This document shows, piece after piece, positions 16,190 to 24,920 of a stretch of 50,916 nt of DNA (within the stretch, counting starts at the first letter, position 1; the number at the start of each line of letters is the position of its first letter). The notes under the pieces are model-generated. The model had not been told where the DNA came from. It did no database searches and worked only from the letters and a program-made list of their open reading frames with translations. Both the position numbers and the translations under genes were made by a program. Source of the stretch: Bacteroidales bacterium (GTDB lineage: Bacteria; Bacteroidota; Bacteroidia; Bacteroidales; Marinilabiliaceae); assembly GCA_022768325.1 (NCBI GenBank), contig JALEMI010000113.1, positions 1 to 50,916 of the forward strand, written 5' to 3'.

Positions 16190-17443
16190 ATGGCATCGTT
16201 GATACTGGCCGCCGGGCTAATATACTTCGCAGGTCACTTGCTGACCCACTTTTTCGAGCGGTCGAAAATACCCGACGTGTTGCTGCTCATAATCATCGGC
16301 ATCGTTGCCGGGCCATTAACCGGGATAATGACTGTCGAGAGGATAGGCTTTGCCGGCGACCTCTTTACCCAATTTGCCCTTATCATCATTCTTTTCGAGG
16401 GAGGCTTGAACATTGAGCTTCCTACGCTTGTGCGTTCGGCGCGTCGGAGCGTCATCTTGTCGACGACGTTTTTCGGCGTCTCGGCCCTCACGGTGAGCCT
16501 GATTATGCTGTACGGCTTCGACTACTCGCCCATGGCGTCGGCCGTGACGGGCTTCATCTGCGGCGGCACGTCGGCGGCTGTCGTAATACCGTTGCTTCGG
16601 ATGATTCGCGCGAGCAAGAAAGTCAGCGCGATGCTCGTGATTGAGTCAGCCCTGACGGACGTGCTCTGCATTGTCTTCACAATCGGCGTGTTGCAGAGCA
16701 TCGACAGCGGCGAGTTTAAGGTGTGGCGGATTATCTACACGCTGTTGATGTCGCTCATTGTGGCGTCGATTGTTGGCATAATATGTGGCGTTATTTGGCT
16801 GAGGATAATCAACTGGATACGCAAATTCAGCAACACCCAATTCGCGACGTGCTTCGCCATGTTCGTCATCTATGGCGTGTCGGAGCTTGTGGGGCTTAGC
16901 GGCGCAATTGCGGCCTTGGCCTTCGGCATCGTGATTGGCAACGCCGAGATCATCGCTCGGAAAATGTATAACCTATACCTTACGGCCAGCCCCGTCGGCG
17001 TGTTGAGCGATGCGGAGAAGAAACTGTATGAGGAGCTTGCGTTCCTCGTCAAGATATTCTTTTTCTTGTACTTAGGATTGAGCATACCGTTTGAGAGCAC
17101 GAGCATCGTCTTGATTGCCCTCACCATCGTCTGCGCCTTGTTCGCCCTGAGGCCGTTGTGCTCAATGTTCCTGATGGGGAGCAGGGTCTCGCCTCATGAC
17201 AAATCCATCGCGTCGGTAATGCTGCCCAAAGGCCTTGCCGCCGCCGTCCTTGCGGGACTTCCGTCGCAATATGGGATGGTCGAGGGTGGCGACATCCAGG
17301 CGGTTACATTTCACGTCGTATTGTACAGCATCATTGCCACGTCGGTCCTTATCCCCATTATTGAAAAAACAAAATTTGGCTCTCATTTGGACAGCTTTTT
17401 CAGCAAGAGTTTCTTCAAGAGAAAGCCAGAAACACCCGACTGA
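16190..17443 (+). CDS. Cation:proton antiporter (CPA1/NhaP type)
   Basis: The 417-residue protein has about twelve hydrophobic segments and the CPA1 landmarks LLLIIIGIVAGPLTG, LFEGGLNIEL, GGTSAAVVIPLL and the ion-binding ESALTD (about residues 157-162, equivalent to the ND/ES site). It should exchange Na+ or K+ for H+ across the inner membrane. There is no C-terminal TrkA or cyclic-nucleotide domain: it ends soon after the last helix with a basic FFKRKPETPD tail. miaA begins 9 bp downstream and is probably co-transcribed. Na+ versus K+ preference cannot be told from sequence. Confidence 0.88.
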   Translation: MASLILAAGLIYFAGHLLTHFFERSKIPDVLLLIIIGIVAGPLTGIMTVERIGFAGDLFTQFALIIILFEGGLNIELPTLVRSARRSVILSTTFFGVSALTVSLIMLYGFDYSPMASAVTGFICGGTSAAVVIPLLRMIRASKKVSAMLVIESALTDVLCIVFTIGVLQSIDSGEFKVWRIIYTLLMSLIVASIVGIICGVIWLRIINWIRKFSNTQFATCFAMFVIYGVSELVGLSGAIAALAFGIVIGNAEIIARKMYNLYLTASPVGVLSDAEKKLYEELAFLVKIFFFLYLGLSIPFESTSIVLIALTIVCALFALRPLCSMFLMGSRVSPHDKSIASVMLPKGLAAAVLAGLPSQYGMVEGGDIQAVTFHVVLYSIIATSVLIPIIEKTKFGSHLDSFFSKSFFKRKPETPD

Positions 17444-17452
17444 CAACGAGAG

Positions 17453-18397
17453 ATGCAAAACGAGGCGAAAAAGCTGCTGGCCATTGTCGGACCTACGGCG
17501 TGCGGAAAAACCGCACTGGCCACGCACGTGGCTTTAGCCACCGACGGAGAGATTCTTAGCGGCGACTCGCGGATGGTCTATCGGGGTATGGACATCGGCA
17601 CGGGCAAAGACCTGGCCGAATATGAAATTGACGGACAGAGAATCCCGTACCACCTCATCGACATTGCGGATGCGGGCGAGAAATATACGGTCTACAACTT
17701 CCAACAAGATTTTGCAGAGGCGTACGCCGGAATCGTAGAACGCGGGCGACAACCCATCTTGTGCGGCGGCTCGGGCCTATACGTCGAGGCGGTAATTAAG
17801 AACTACGGCCTGCTGAGCGTCCCGCCCAACAGGGAGCTCAGAAACGACCTCGCGGAGAAGAGCCACGACGAGCTGGCGGCCATCTTGGCATCATACCAGG
17901 AGCTGCACAACGTGACCGACCTCGACAACCGCCGGCGGACAATTCGCGCCATAGAGATTGCGGACTACCTGAAGCAGCACCCCGAAGAAAAGGGGCCTCT
18001 TGAGGGAATGGAATGCACCGTTGTCGGCATCGACGTGAGCCGCGACGTGAGGCGCGAGCGGATTACGCGCCGACTGAGGGCACGACTGCGCGAAGGCCTC
18101 GTGGAAGAGGTACAAGGCCTGCTCGGCAAAGGCATCAAGGCGGAAGACCTGATATACTACGGCCTTGAATATAAATACGTTACCATGTACTGCACAGGGC
18201 AAATGAGCTACAACGAGATGGAGAGCCAACTCGAAATAGCCATCCACCAATTTGCCAAAAGGCAGATGACGTGGTTCAGAGGCATGGAACGCCGCGGAAC
18301 CAAAATCCACTGGATTGACGGGAGTCAGCCAATGGAAAGAATGGTAGACGACGTGGTGAGAATAATGAGCGAAATCAACAGTAACACAACAATATAG
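17453..18397 (+). CDS. miaA: tRNA dimethylallyltransferase
   Basis: The 314-residue protein has the P-loop GPTACGKT at 13-20, the substrate motif GDSRMVYRGMDIGTGK, YHLIDIADAGEKYTVYNFQQD, LCGGSGLYVEAV and a basic helical region (RRERITRRLRARLREGLVEEV). It adds a dimethylallyl group to A37 of tRNAs reading UNN codons. Bacteroidota often carry two miaA genes; this shorter form, with PEEKGPLEGMECTVVGIDVSRD in the middle, may be the second type. It lies 9 bp after the antiporter gene, and the next lipoprotein gene starts 2 bp after its stop, so the three form one unit. Confidence 0.93.
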   Translation: MQNEAKKLLAIVGPTACGKTALATHVALATDGEILSGDSRMVYRGMDIGTGKDLAEYEIDGQRIPYHLIDIADAGEKYTVYNFQQDFAEAYAGIVERGRQPILCGGSGLYVEAVIKNYGLLSVPPNRELRNDLAEKSHDELAAILASYQELHNVTDLDNRRRTIRAIEIADYLKQHPEEKGPLEGMECTVVGIDVSRDVRRERITRRLRARLREGLVEEVQGLLGKGIKAEDLIYYGLEYKYVTMYCTGQMSYNEMESQLEIAIHQFAKRQMTWFRGMERRGTKIHWIDGSQPMERMVDDVVRIMSEINSNTTI

Positions 18398-18399
18398 AG

Positions 18400-19050
18400 A
18401 TGAAAACTACTAACACATTCCTCAGGTGGGGGATTATGCTCCTTGCGGCCATGGCAACGACACTTTTTACAAGTTGCGAGACCGACGACGATGAGAAACT
18501 GAGCGACGAAGAGGTTGAGGCCGCATTGGCAATCTTGGAGGGCGACCTTGTCGTCTCGTCCCACGTAACTGTAGGCGGAGTGGACAAGACCCTCTTGGAG
18601 AGCGGCGCGCCTGCCAAATTCACCATTGAACGCGCGGGCGGGAACCGCTTCAATATATGGCAAGACGGCTTCCAACTCGGCAAAATGCCCTTCCCCATAG
18701 GATTGGGAATCAGCGTCGAGCTGGTGCCCGTCCTGTCGTTGGAATCGGACGACCTGAAGGGCAGCGGGTGGGTACGTTTTTACGGGAAGCGCGGCACGAT
18801 AAGCACCAACGGCAGCCGCCCCGAATCGGCAGTCGACACGAACGCATCGGGCGACGGAACTACCATAACGGGCTACCTGAACATCTCGACCAAAGAGATC
18901 CAGTTCAAGATTAGCTACGCAATGATGACCGTAGAGCTGAGCGCCCCACGCCAAATTGTGGACCCGAGCCGTGCGGAAAACTTCGAGCAGGAAAAAGAGG
19001 AGTACGAAGCGGAACTCGAAAAGTACAAAAAAGAGCACGGATTGGAGTAG
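18400..19050 (+). CDS. Unknown lipoprotein with charged C-terminal helix
   Basis: A 216-residue protein with a lipoprotein signal (ATTLFTSC, Cys about residue 27) and a D/E-rich stretch directly after it. The body (residues 45-185) alternates short hydrophobic beta-type segments (VVSSHVTVGGVDKT, KEIQFKISYAMMTVELS) and may be a calycin-like or similar beta-barrel domain as seen in other Bacteroidales lipoproteins; this is a guess. The end (QEKEEYEAELEKYKKEHG) is a charged helix. It begins 2 bp after miaA. No family is recognised. Confidence 0.65.
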   Translation: MKTTNTFLRWGIMLLAAMATTLFTSCETDDDEKLSDEEVEAALAILEGDLVVSSHVTVGGVDKTLLESGAPAKFTIERAGGNRFNIWQDGFQLGKMPFPIGLGISVELVPVLSLESDDLKGSGWVRFYGKRGTISTNGSRPESAVDTNASGDGTTITGYLNISTKEIQFKISYAMMTVELSAPRQIVDPSRAENFEQEKEEYEAELEKYKKEHGLE

Positions 19051-19095
19051 AAACACAGCGAAGCCGTCGCGAGAGGTCAATAATGGCGCAATGAA

Positions 19096-19126
19096 TTGGA
19101 ATTAGTGAATTTTCATACTAATTTTG
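19096..19126 (+). promoter_or_regulatory. Promoter of cdsA-psd
   Basis: TTGG (19096-19099), 19 bp, then TAATTTTG (19119-19126) fits the Bacteroidota -33/-7 pattern. Transcription would start near 19133, about 37 bases before cdsA. Confidence 0.55.
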
Positions 19127-19169
19127 CCGCGTCGTGAGATGAAGTGTCGCTTGCGGTCAACAATACAAA

Positions 19170-20015
19170 ATGGGCAAAACCTTACAGAATTTCATTACTC
19201 GCGCTGTCACGGGCATCTTATTCGTGCTCGTGGTGGCGGTGATGTTTGTCTTAGGCTCAGTGACACACGCGCTGACCTACGCCGTGGTGATGTTGGCCAT
19301 CATAAGCCTTGCGACCCACGAGTATTGCAAAATGCTGCAAGCCGGGGGCATGTCGCCCCACTTCCGCACCGCCCTGTGCACCAACAACCTCACATTCCTA
19401 CTGAGTTTCCTTACTTGCAATTATGGCCTTGACACCCGATTCCAGCTCTGCACGGTGGGATTGGTGTGGCTGATGTTCTTGATTGAGCTGTTCAGCAAGA
19501 ACAAGAACCCTCTGGCCAACATTGCGCTGACGATATTGGGCTGCGTGTACATCGGCATGCCGTTCACGCTGTTCAACCTGCTGGCGTTCAAGACCGGCAC
19601 GTATGACTACTGGCCCATCATCGGGTTGTTCGTCCTCGTATGGGTGAACGACACGGGGGCTTACCTGGCAGGCGTCACTATGGGCAAGCACAAGCTGTAT
19701 GAGCGCATCTCGCCCAAGAAGACCGTCGAGGGCTTCATTGGCGGCGTTGTGCTGACGGTGGTTGTGGGCCTTGTCTCGTATATGTGCTTTGGCGACTGCT
19801 TCTTCCATGCGGGCTTGACGTTTACGCTGATCTCGACGGCCGTCGTGGCCATCATTGGCACGTGTGGTGACCTTGTGGAATCGATGTTCAAGCGTTCGGT
19901 GAACATTAAGGACACGGGTCATCTGCTTCCTGGTCATGGCGGCGTATTGGACCGTTTTGACGCCGTGATGTTCGCAGCGCCCATGGTAAGCCTACTGTAT
20001 TATTTCTTCGTATAA
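19170..20015 (+). CDS. cdsA: Phosphatidate cytidylyltransferase
   Basis: The 281-residue protein has eight or so membrane segments and the CdsA signature region: VWVNDTGAYLAGVTMGKHKLYERISPKKTVEGFIGG, then CGDLVESMFKRSVNIKDTGHLLPGHGGVLDRFDAVMFAAP. It makes CDP-diacylglycerol, the branch-point lipid precursor, in the inner membrane. In many Bacteroidales cdsA follows rsfS-ftsH; here that pair lies 5 kb away on the other strand and cdsA has its own promoter. psd begins 21 bp downstream. Confidence 0.95.
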   Translation: MGKTLQNFITRAVTGILFVLVVAVMFVLGSVTHALTYAVVMLAIISLATHEYCKMLQAGGMSPHFRTALCTNNLTFLLSFLTCNYGLDTRFQLCTVGLVWLMFLIELFSKNKNPLANIALTILGCVYIGMPFTLFNLLAFKTGTYDYWPIIGLFVLVWVNDTGAYLAGVTMGKHKLYERISPKKTVEGFIGGVVLTVVVGLVSYMCFGDCFFHAGLTFTLISTAVVAIIGTCGDLVESMFKRSVNIKDTGHLLPGHGGVLDRFDAVMFAAPMVSLLYYFFV

Positions 20016-20036
20016 AAAATTCATCTGGACAAAATA

Positions 20037-20690
20037 ATGACACTACACAAGGAGGGACGGGCGACAATAATCATCTCGCTGTTGCTGTTTTTCGTCATCA
20101 ACGGATTGGCATGGTGGGGGCTGCCCAAGCAAGTTGCGCAGATAGTCACCGTGTTGACCCTCGTTCCCCTATGCATAGCAATCAACTTTTTCCGCCGGCC
20201 TGTGCGCCATAAGGTGAAGAAAGAGGGTTACATAATCTCGCCATGCGACGGCACTGTCGTGACCATTGAGGAGACGTATGAGCCCGAGGTCTTGAAGCGC
20301 GACGTGCTTCAGGTCTCGATATTCATGTCTGTCCTAAACGTCCACATCAACTGGTTTCCCGTAGGCGGACTTGTTGAATATTACCGACATCACGACGGCA
20401 AGAAAATGGCGGCCTACCTGCCCAAATCGTCAACGAACAACGAGCGCTCGTCAATCCTCATCAAGACAAAGAGCGGCAAAGAGGTGCTTGTACGCCAAGT
20501 GGCGGGCGCAATGGCGCGTCGCGTCGTGACGTATGCCAAAGAGGGTCAGATGGTGAGCCAGTCTGAAGAGATGGGCTTCATCAAGTTTGGCTCGCGAGTA
20601 GACTTGTATTTGCCAATAGGCACAAATATAGACGTCAAGCTGAAAGACAAAGTGACTGGTAGTCAGACAGTCATAGGCTGGCTCGAATGA
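20037..20690 (+). CDS. psd: Phosphatidylserine decarboxylase
   Basis: The 217-residue protein has two N-terminal membrane segments (residues 10-45), then the short PSD-B type catalytic domain: YIISPCDGTVV, IFMSVLNVHINWFPVGGLVEYY and the self-cleavage site in GFIKFGSRVDL, where Gly-Ser (about residues 187-188) gives the pyruvoyl group. It converts phosphatidylserine to phosphatidylethanolamine. The pssA gene that often follows it in Bacteroidales is not here; a terminator comes instead. Confidence 0.92.
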   Translation: MTLHKEGRATIIISLLLFFVINGLAWWGLPKQVAQIVTVLTLVPLCIAINFFRRPVRHKVKKEGYIISPCDGTVVTIEETYEPEVLKRDVLQVSIFMSVLNVHINWFPVGGLVEYYRHHDGKKMAAYLPKSSTNNERSSILIKTKSGKEVLVRQVAGAMARRVVTYAKEGQMVSQSEEMGFIKFGSRVDLYLPIGTNIDVKLKDKVTGSQTVIGWLE

Positions 20691-20730
20691 CGGCGGCACG
20701 AGTCAAGCTGACAACAGAAACCACAAGACA

Positions 20731-20785
20731 AAAAAGCCCGTCTCCGAAGAGCCCCTAAGGGCATGGAGTACCGGGCTTTTTCTTT
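20731..20785 (+). terminator. Terminator after psd
   Basis: AAAAAGCCCG (20731-20740) pairs with CGGGCTTTTT (20772-20781), with an inner CTCC/GGAG pairing, then TCTTTTATT. A- and T-rich ends make it a good intrinsic terminator. Confidence 0.8.
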
Positions 20786-20825
20786 TATTCTTTAACTTAC
20801 CAATTAAAACTAATCACATAGAATT

Positions 20826-22241
20826 GTGAAAACCAGGGGCAGCTATTTTGAGTTGATAGACCAGACCTATTATTTCCCTCAGGATGGTTTTGATTTGGAG
20901 AATGGGAACCTGTTCTTCAACAACATATCGCTCAGGTACATAATAAGCAAATACGGGACACCCGTAAAGATAACGTACCTGCCCAAGATTGGAGACCAGA
21001 TAAAACGGGCTCGCAACCTGTTCAGCAAGGCAATCCGCAGCAACGGCTATCGCGGTGAGTATAAGTATTGCTATTGCACAAAGAGCTGCCACTTCAGCTT
21101 CGTGATAAAAGAGACGCTGCGCTATGGCGTTCAGCTGGAGACCTCGTCGGCGTATGACATCGACATTGTCCACGAGCTGTATGAAGAGGGCTGCATTGCG
21201 AAGGACATCATAATCATCAACAACGGATATAAGAGCGACCTGTATCTGAAAAAGATAAAGGAGCTTGTGGACATGGGCTTCACGAACTGCATAACCGTCT
21301 TGGACAGCATGGACGAGCTGGACAGGCTTACGGCGGTCATGGACGGGAAGCACGTCAACGTAGGAATCCGCATGGCCATTGACGAAGAGCCTCAGTCGGC
21401 ATATTACACGAGCCGCCTGGGCATCCGCCCGTCGGAGATTGTGAACTTCTACAACACCAAGATTAAGGACAACCCCGCGGTCAGCCTGACCCTCTTCCAC
21501 TTCTTTGTGGACTCGGGCATCAAGGACACGCTCTACTTCTGGGGCGCGTATCAGAAGGCAATATCGCTGTACGCCGAGCTTAAGAAGCAGTGCGACACGC
21601 TCCACATAATTGACCTTGGCGGCGGCCTGCCAATACGCAACAACCTGGCCTTTGACTACGACTACAAATACATGGTCAACGAACTCGTGCGGAGCTTGAA
21701 AGAGACCTGCCAAAACGAGGACATTGACGACCCCGACATTGTCACAGAGTTCGGGAAATACACAGTGGGCGAGACTGGCGCGGTAATCTTCAAAGTTGTC
21801 GAGGCTAAGCGGCAGAACGACACCGAGTTGTGGTACCTGATTGACAACAGCCTCATGACGACAATCCCCGACAGTTGGGGAATTGCGGAGAAATTCATCT
21901 TGCTGCCGATAAACAAATGGGACAAGCCATATCAGCGCGTCAACATTGGCGGCATCACGTGCGACCACGCCGACTATTACAACACCGAGGACCTGAACCA
22001 GCAGGTGTATATGCCCTGCGTGGACTCGGACGACAAAGAGCCGCTGTACCTGGGCTTCTTCCACACGGGCGCATATCAGGACTCGCTGAGCGGATATGGC
22101 GGCATCAAGCACTGCCTGATTCCCAGCCCGAAGCACGTCGTGATTGACCGCGACGACAACGGCCAAATTGTAGACTACCTATTCAACGACGAGCAGAAGC
22201 CCGAGGATATGCTCCACATCTTGGGCTTCAACAAGAAATAG
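20826..22241 (+). CDS. Arginine decarboxylase-like PLP enzyme (fold III)
   Basis: The 471-residue protein resembles the short Bacteroidota arginine decarboxylase group: GNLFFNNISLRYIISKYGTPVKITYLPKIGDQI at the start, then YCTKSCHFSFV with the PLP lysine, LETSSAYDIDIV, HIIDLGGGLPI for phosphate binding, and VTEFGKYTVGE. It belongs to the alanine-racemase-fold decarboxylases and lacks the long C-terminal region of E. coli SpeA. Likely reaction: arginine to agmatine for polyamine synthesis; a related diamino-acid substrate is possible. The start is GTG 20826; no ATG lies nearby in frame, and no promoter element was seen in the short A-rich region before it. Confidence 0.82.
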   Translation: MKTRGSYFELIDQTYYFPQDGFDLENGNLFFNNISLRYIISKYGTPVKITYLPKIGDQIKRARNLFSKAIRSNGYRGEYKYCYCTKSCHFSFVIKETLRYGVQLETSSAYDIDIVHELYEEGCIAKDIIIINNGYKSDLYLKKIKELVDMGFTNCITVLDSMDELDRLTAVMDGKHVNVGIRMAIDEEPQSAYYTSRLGIRPSEIVNFYNTKIKDNPAVSLTLFHFFVDSGIKDTLYFWGAYQKAISLYAELKKQCDTLHIIDLGGGLPIRNNLAFDYDYKYMVNELVRSLKETCQNEDIDDPDIVTEFGKYTVGETGAVIFKVVEAKRQNDTELWYLIDNSLMTTIPDSWGIAEKFILLPINKWDKPYQRVNIGGITCDHADYYNTEDLNQQVYMPCVDSDDKEPLYLGFFHTGAYQDSLSGYGGIKHCLIPSPKHVVIDRDDNGQIVDYLFNDEQKPEDMLHILGFNKK

Positions 22242-22286
22242 CCTCGGGGGCTAAGCCTCCTCCTCCCCCACCCTTTCGCATTGAAT

Positions 22287-23225
22287 ATGGACGAAATCAA
22301 GACATTGCGCGGCACGTCTCAGACGTACGTCATCGACGGCACCATGGGCCGCCGGAGCAAGTTTGGCGGCGTCATGACGGGGCGGGATGAAAACGGGGGG
22401 CGCGTCACCGTGAAGGCCTTGGAGCGATGGGGCGACGGACTCAGGAACGCCCTGGAGCGCGTCCGAGGCCTCGACCGTCGGGACGTGGCGCGGATTGTAG
22501 ACGTATTTGAGGGTGGCGACGGGCGGCTTTACGTGGTCCGCGAGATGGTGGAGGGTACGGACCTGAAGAGCATCTTCGCGGACAAGAAGTTGTATGGCAA
22601 GATTGACGAAGACGCTTACCTCGCGATGGGCAAGAGCGTCCTTCGCGCATTGGAGGCTGTGCACGGCGTAGGGGTGGTGCATCGCGACATCAAGCCCTCG
22701 AACATCGTGCTGCGTCATGCTGAGGGCGCGGACATTGTACATTGCGACTTTTCGGACATCGCCCTGATTGACTTTGAGCAGGGGATGACATTGCCATACG
22801 ACGGGACGGCGCGGACACAGTTTGCGCTGATATACTCGCCGCCCGAGATGCTGCTGAAACACAACGAGCTTGTCGGGCCTGGGGCTGACCTATTCGCCCT
22901 CGGGACGACGATATACCACCTCGTGATGGGTAAGACTCCGTATACGGATTGCAACCCCGAGGTCCTTATAAACCTTCAGCTTACGTATCCGATGAAAAAG
23001 CCTGGGCGCATGACTGAGGAGCTGTTTGGCGTACTTAGCCATGCGGCGTATAAGGAGGCCTTCCGACTTCCTCCGCGCAGACTTGGGCCTGAGGAGATTG
23101 TGGAGACCCTGCGTCGGGGCGTTGAGGGGCGATATGCGTCGGCTGGCGAAATGCTGGCGGACCTTGAGAAAGTAGGTCACGCATTGCATCCCGCAAACTG
23201 GTTTGAACGGACGTTTGGCTCGTAG
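22287..23225 (+). CDS. Hanks-type serine/threonine protein kinase with DFE in place of DFG
   Basis: The 312-residue protein is one kinase domain with no membrane segment or sensor region. K43 in VTVKAL is the likely ATP lysine, HRDIKPSN at 132-139 is an intact catalytic loop, and YSPPEM is the APE-like motif. The Mg-binding DFG is LIDFEQG at 161-167 (D162, F163, E164). The Gly-rich loop (DGTMGRRSKFGG) is weak. The Asp, Lys and Asn needed for catalysis are present, so it may be active. It sits between the decarboxylase and thyA genes with no obvious partner. ATG 22287 is preferred to TTG 22281. Confidence 0.8.
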   Translation: MDEIKTLRGTSQTYVIDGTMGRRSKFGGVMTGRDENGGRVTVKALERWGDGLRNALERVRGLDRRDVARIVDVFEGGDGRLYVVREMVEGTDLKSIFADKKLYGKIDEDAYLAMGKSVLRALEAVHGVGVVHRDIKPSNIVLRHAEGADIVHCDFSDIALIDFEQGMTLPYDGTARTQFALIYSPPEMLLKHNELVGPGADLFALGTTIYHLVMGKTPYTDCNPEVLINLQLTYPMKKPGRMTEELFGVLSHAAYKEAFRLPPRRLGPEEIVETLRRGVEGRYASAGEMLADLEKVGHALHPANWFERTFGS

Positions 23226-23276
23226 GGAGTCGCCACGAAACAAGCCATGATTCACCGGAAAAAATTGAGGATTTGA

Positions 23277-24071
23277 ATGAAACAATATCTTGACCTTGCC
23301 CGCCGAATCTTGGACGAAGGCAATAGGCGCGGAGACCGCACAGGAACAGGCACAATAAGCGTCTTCGGGCATCAGATGACGTTCGACTTGAAAGAGGGCT
23401 TCCCCCTCTTGACGACTAAGAAGCTACACACGAAATCGATAATTTACGAGCTGCTCTGGTTTTTGAAAGGCTCGACCAACGTCCATTGGCTTCAAGAGCA
23501 TGGCGTGAGAATATGGAACGAGTGGGCCGACGCGGACGGCGAGCTTGGGCCCGTATATGGGCATCAGTGGCGTTCGTGGACGGGAGCCGACGGGCGCACC
23601 ATTGACCAGATAAAGGAGGTGATAGAACAGATCCGCACGACACCCGAATCGCGGCGCCTGATTGTAAGCGCATGGAACGTTGCGGAGATTGAGGAGATGA
23701 AGTTGCCGCCGTGCCACGTAATGTTTCAGTTTTACGTTGCCAATGGCGAATTGAGTTGCCAACTGTATCAGCGGAGCGGCGACGTATTCTTGGGCGTACC
23801 GTTTAACATTGCATCATATTCGCTCTTGACGATGATGGTGGCGCAGGTTTGCGGCTTGCGTCCCGGGAAATTTGTGCATACGCTTGGCGACGCACACATC
23901 TACGTCAACCATCTGGACCAGATTCATGAGCAATTGACGCGCGAGCCTTACCCCCTGCCGACCATGAAGTTAAACCCAGAGGTCCGCAACATTGACGACT
24001 TCAAGTTTGAAGATTTTGAGCTTGAGGGATACAGGGCGTGGCCGCACATTAAGGGCGTCGTTGCAGTATAG
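23277..24071 (+). CDS. thyA: Thymidylate synthase
   Basis: The 264-residue protein is the size of the E. coli enzyme and has the catalytic C146 in [12 protein letters not shown], the RGDRTGTGT loop, [10 protein letters not shown], and [17 protein letters not shown] for dUMP binding. It methylates dUMP to dTMP with methylene-tetrahydrofolate. The C-terminus (HIKGVVAV) is complete. In many Bacteroidota folA lies next to it; here the next gene is an unknown exported protein. Confidence 0.96.
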   Translation: MKQYLDLARRILDEGNRRGDRTGTGTISVFGHQMTFDLKEGFPLLTTKKLHTKSIIYELLWFLKGSTNVHWLQEHGVRIWNEWADADGELGPVYGHQWRSWTGADGRTIDQIKEVIEQIRTTPESRRLIVSAWNVAEIEEMKLPPCHVMFQFYVANGELSCQLYQRSGDVFLGVPFNIASYSLLTMMVAQVCGLRPGKFVHTLGDAHIYVNHLDQIHEQLTREPYPLPTMKLNPEVRNIDDFKFEDFELEGYRAWPHIKGVVAV

Positions 24072-24107
24072 GTCTTCAAAACGAGAATAACCAAAACGAA
24101 ACGAGAT

Positions 24108-24719
24108 ATGAAAAGACTCTTTGCAACGGCCGTTGTGGCAATGATGGTCACAGCGGGACTGGCTCAAAACATCACGAAACACGTGGAGCCCGTCGAGACA
24201 TTCATTGGGCAGACGCAAATGGTAGGAAGCCTGAGCACAGGACTTCAGGCAGACTTCAAAGCGACGTATGGCATAACAATCAACGCCTTTGACGACAAGC
24301 CCAAAATCTTCAAGACGGAAATAGTAATACAGACAATAGCCAGCAAGGACTACGCCGGCATAAACGCCGGCTCGAAACTAATCTTGAAGTCCGGCGGAAC
24401 GACCGTATTCTTGATTACACCCGACGGCAGCCAATGGGACGGCGGAATGGTGACAGTTGTCGAGACCGACGAAAAGGGCGAAGAGCACGTGGAATACATA
24501 TCGGAGGCGCACTACCCGATAACAGCCCCCGACTTGGAACTCTTGATGAAGAACGGATTCACCAAATACAGGCTCCAGACGGCCGCAGAGGTATTCGAGC
24601 ATGAGCTTGACGAGAGCAAGGCTCAGAAATGCTCAGAGAAGCTGTCTGAGGCGTATCAGAAGATACGTGAGGAGCAGCTGAAAATGGCGAAAATGGTGAA
24701 CGACTTGTCGGACTTCTGA
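24108..24719 (+). CDS. Unknown exported protein
   Basis: A 203-residue protein with a Sec signal peptide (residues 1-20, cleavage after GLA or AQ). The mature part is a beta-rich domain (residues 40-150) ending in a charged helix from about 160 (ELDESKAQKCSEKLSEAYQKIREEQLKMAKM). No motif or family is recognised; it is probably periplasmic. It follows thyA by 36 bp and ends at a strong terminator. Confidence 0.65.
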   Translation: MKRLFATAVVAMMVTAGLAQNITKHVEPVETFIGQTQMVGSLSTGLQADFKATYGITINAFDDKPKIFKTEIVIQTIASKDYAGINAGSKLILKSGGTTVFLITPDGSQWDGGMVTVVETDEKGEEHVEYISEAHYPITAPDLELLMKNGFTKYRLQTAAEVFEHELDESKAQKCSEKLSEAYQKIREEQLKMAKMVNDLSDF

Positions 24720-24740
24720 GAATAGAGGAGCTACGAGAAA

Positions 24741-24786
24741 CAGAATCCGCCCCGTGCCACAAGACACGGGGCGGATTCTGTGTTTT
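24741..24786 (+). terminator. Strong terminator after the exported-protein gene
   Basis: A perfect 16-bp stem (CAGAATCCGCCCCGTG at 24741-24756 and its complement at 24765-24780) with an 8-base loop, followed by TGTTTT. It may also stop minus-strand transcription leaving ftsH, whose stop is at 24921. The 130 bp between hold no recognised gene. Confidence 0.85.
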
Positions 24787-24920
24787 AAGGGGCATCCGAA
24801 AACCTTGAAGTGAGGAGGTCACTCGGACCTGGATTCAGGCTCTCCTGGGTCGTCGTTGGGGTTGAGACGGCGGGCGATGAATTTCGCGTTGTATTTATCT
24901 CGAACCCGCTTGCGGCATTT

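Noticed and set aside
20814-22166. A 450-codon minus-strand open frame opposite the arginine decarboxylase-like gene
   Set aside because: The plus-strand frame has clear PLP-enzyme motifs; the opposite frame has none.
24820-24920. Minus-strand codons after the ftsH stop reading KCRKRVRDKYNAKF and onward to SRSE
   Set aside because: It looks protein-like and is in frame with ftsH, but it has no start codon and lies behind a TAA; readthrough or an old extension cannot be supported.
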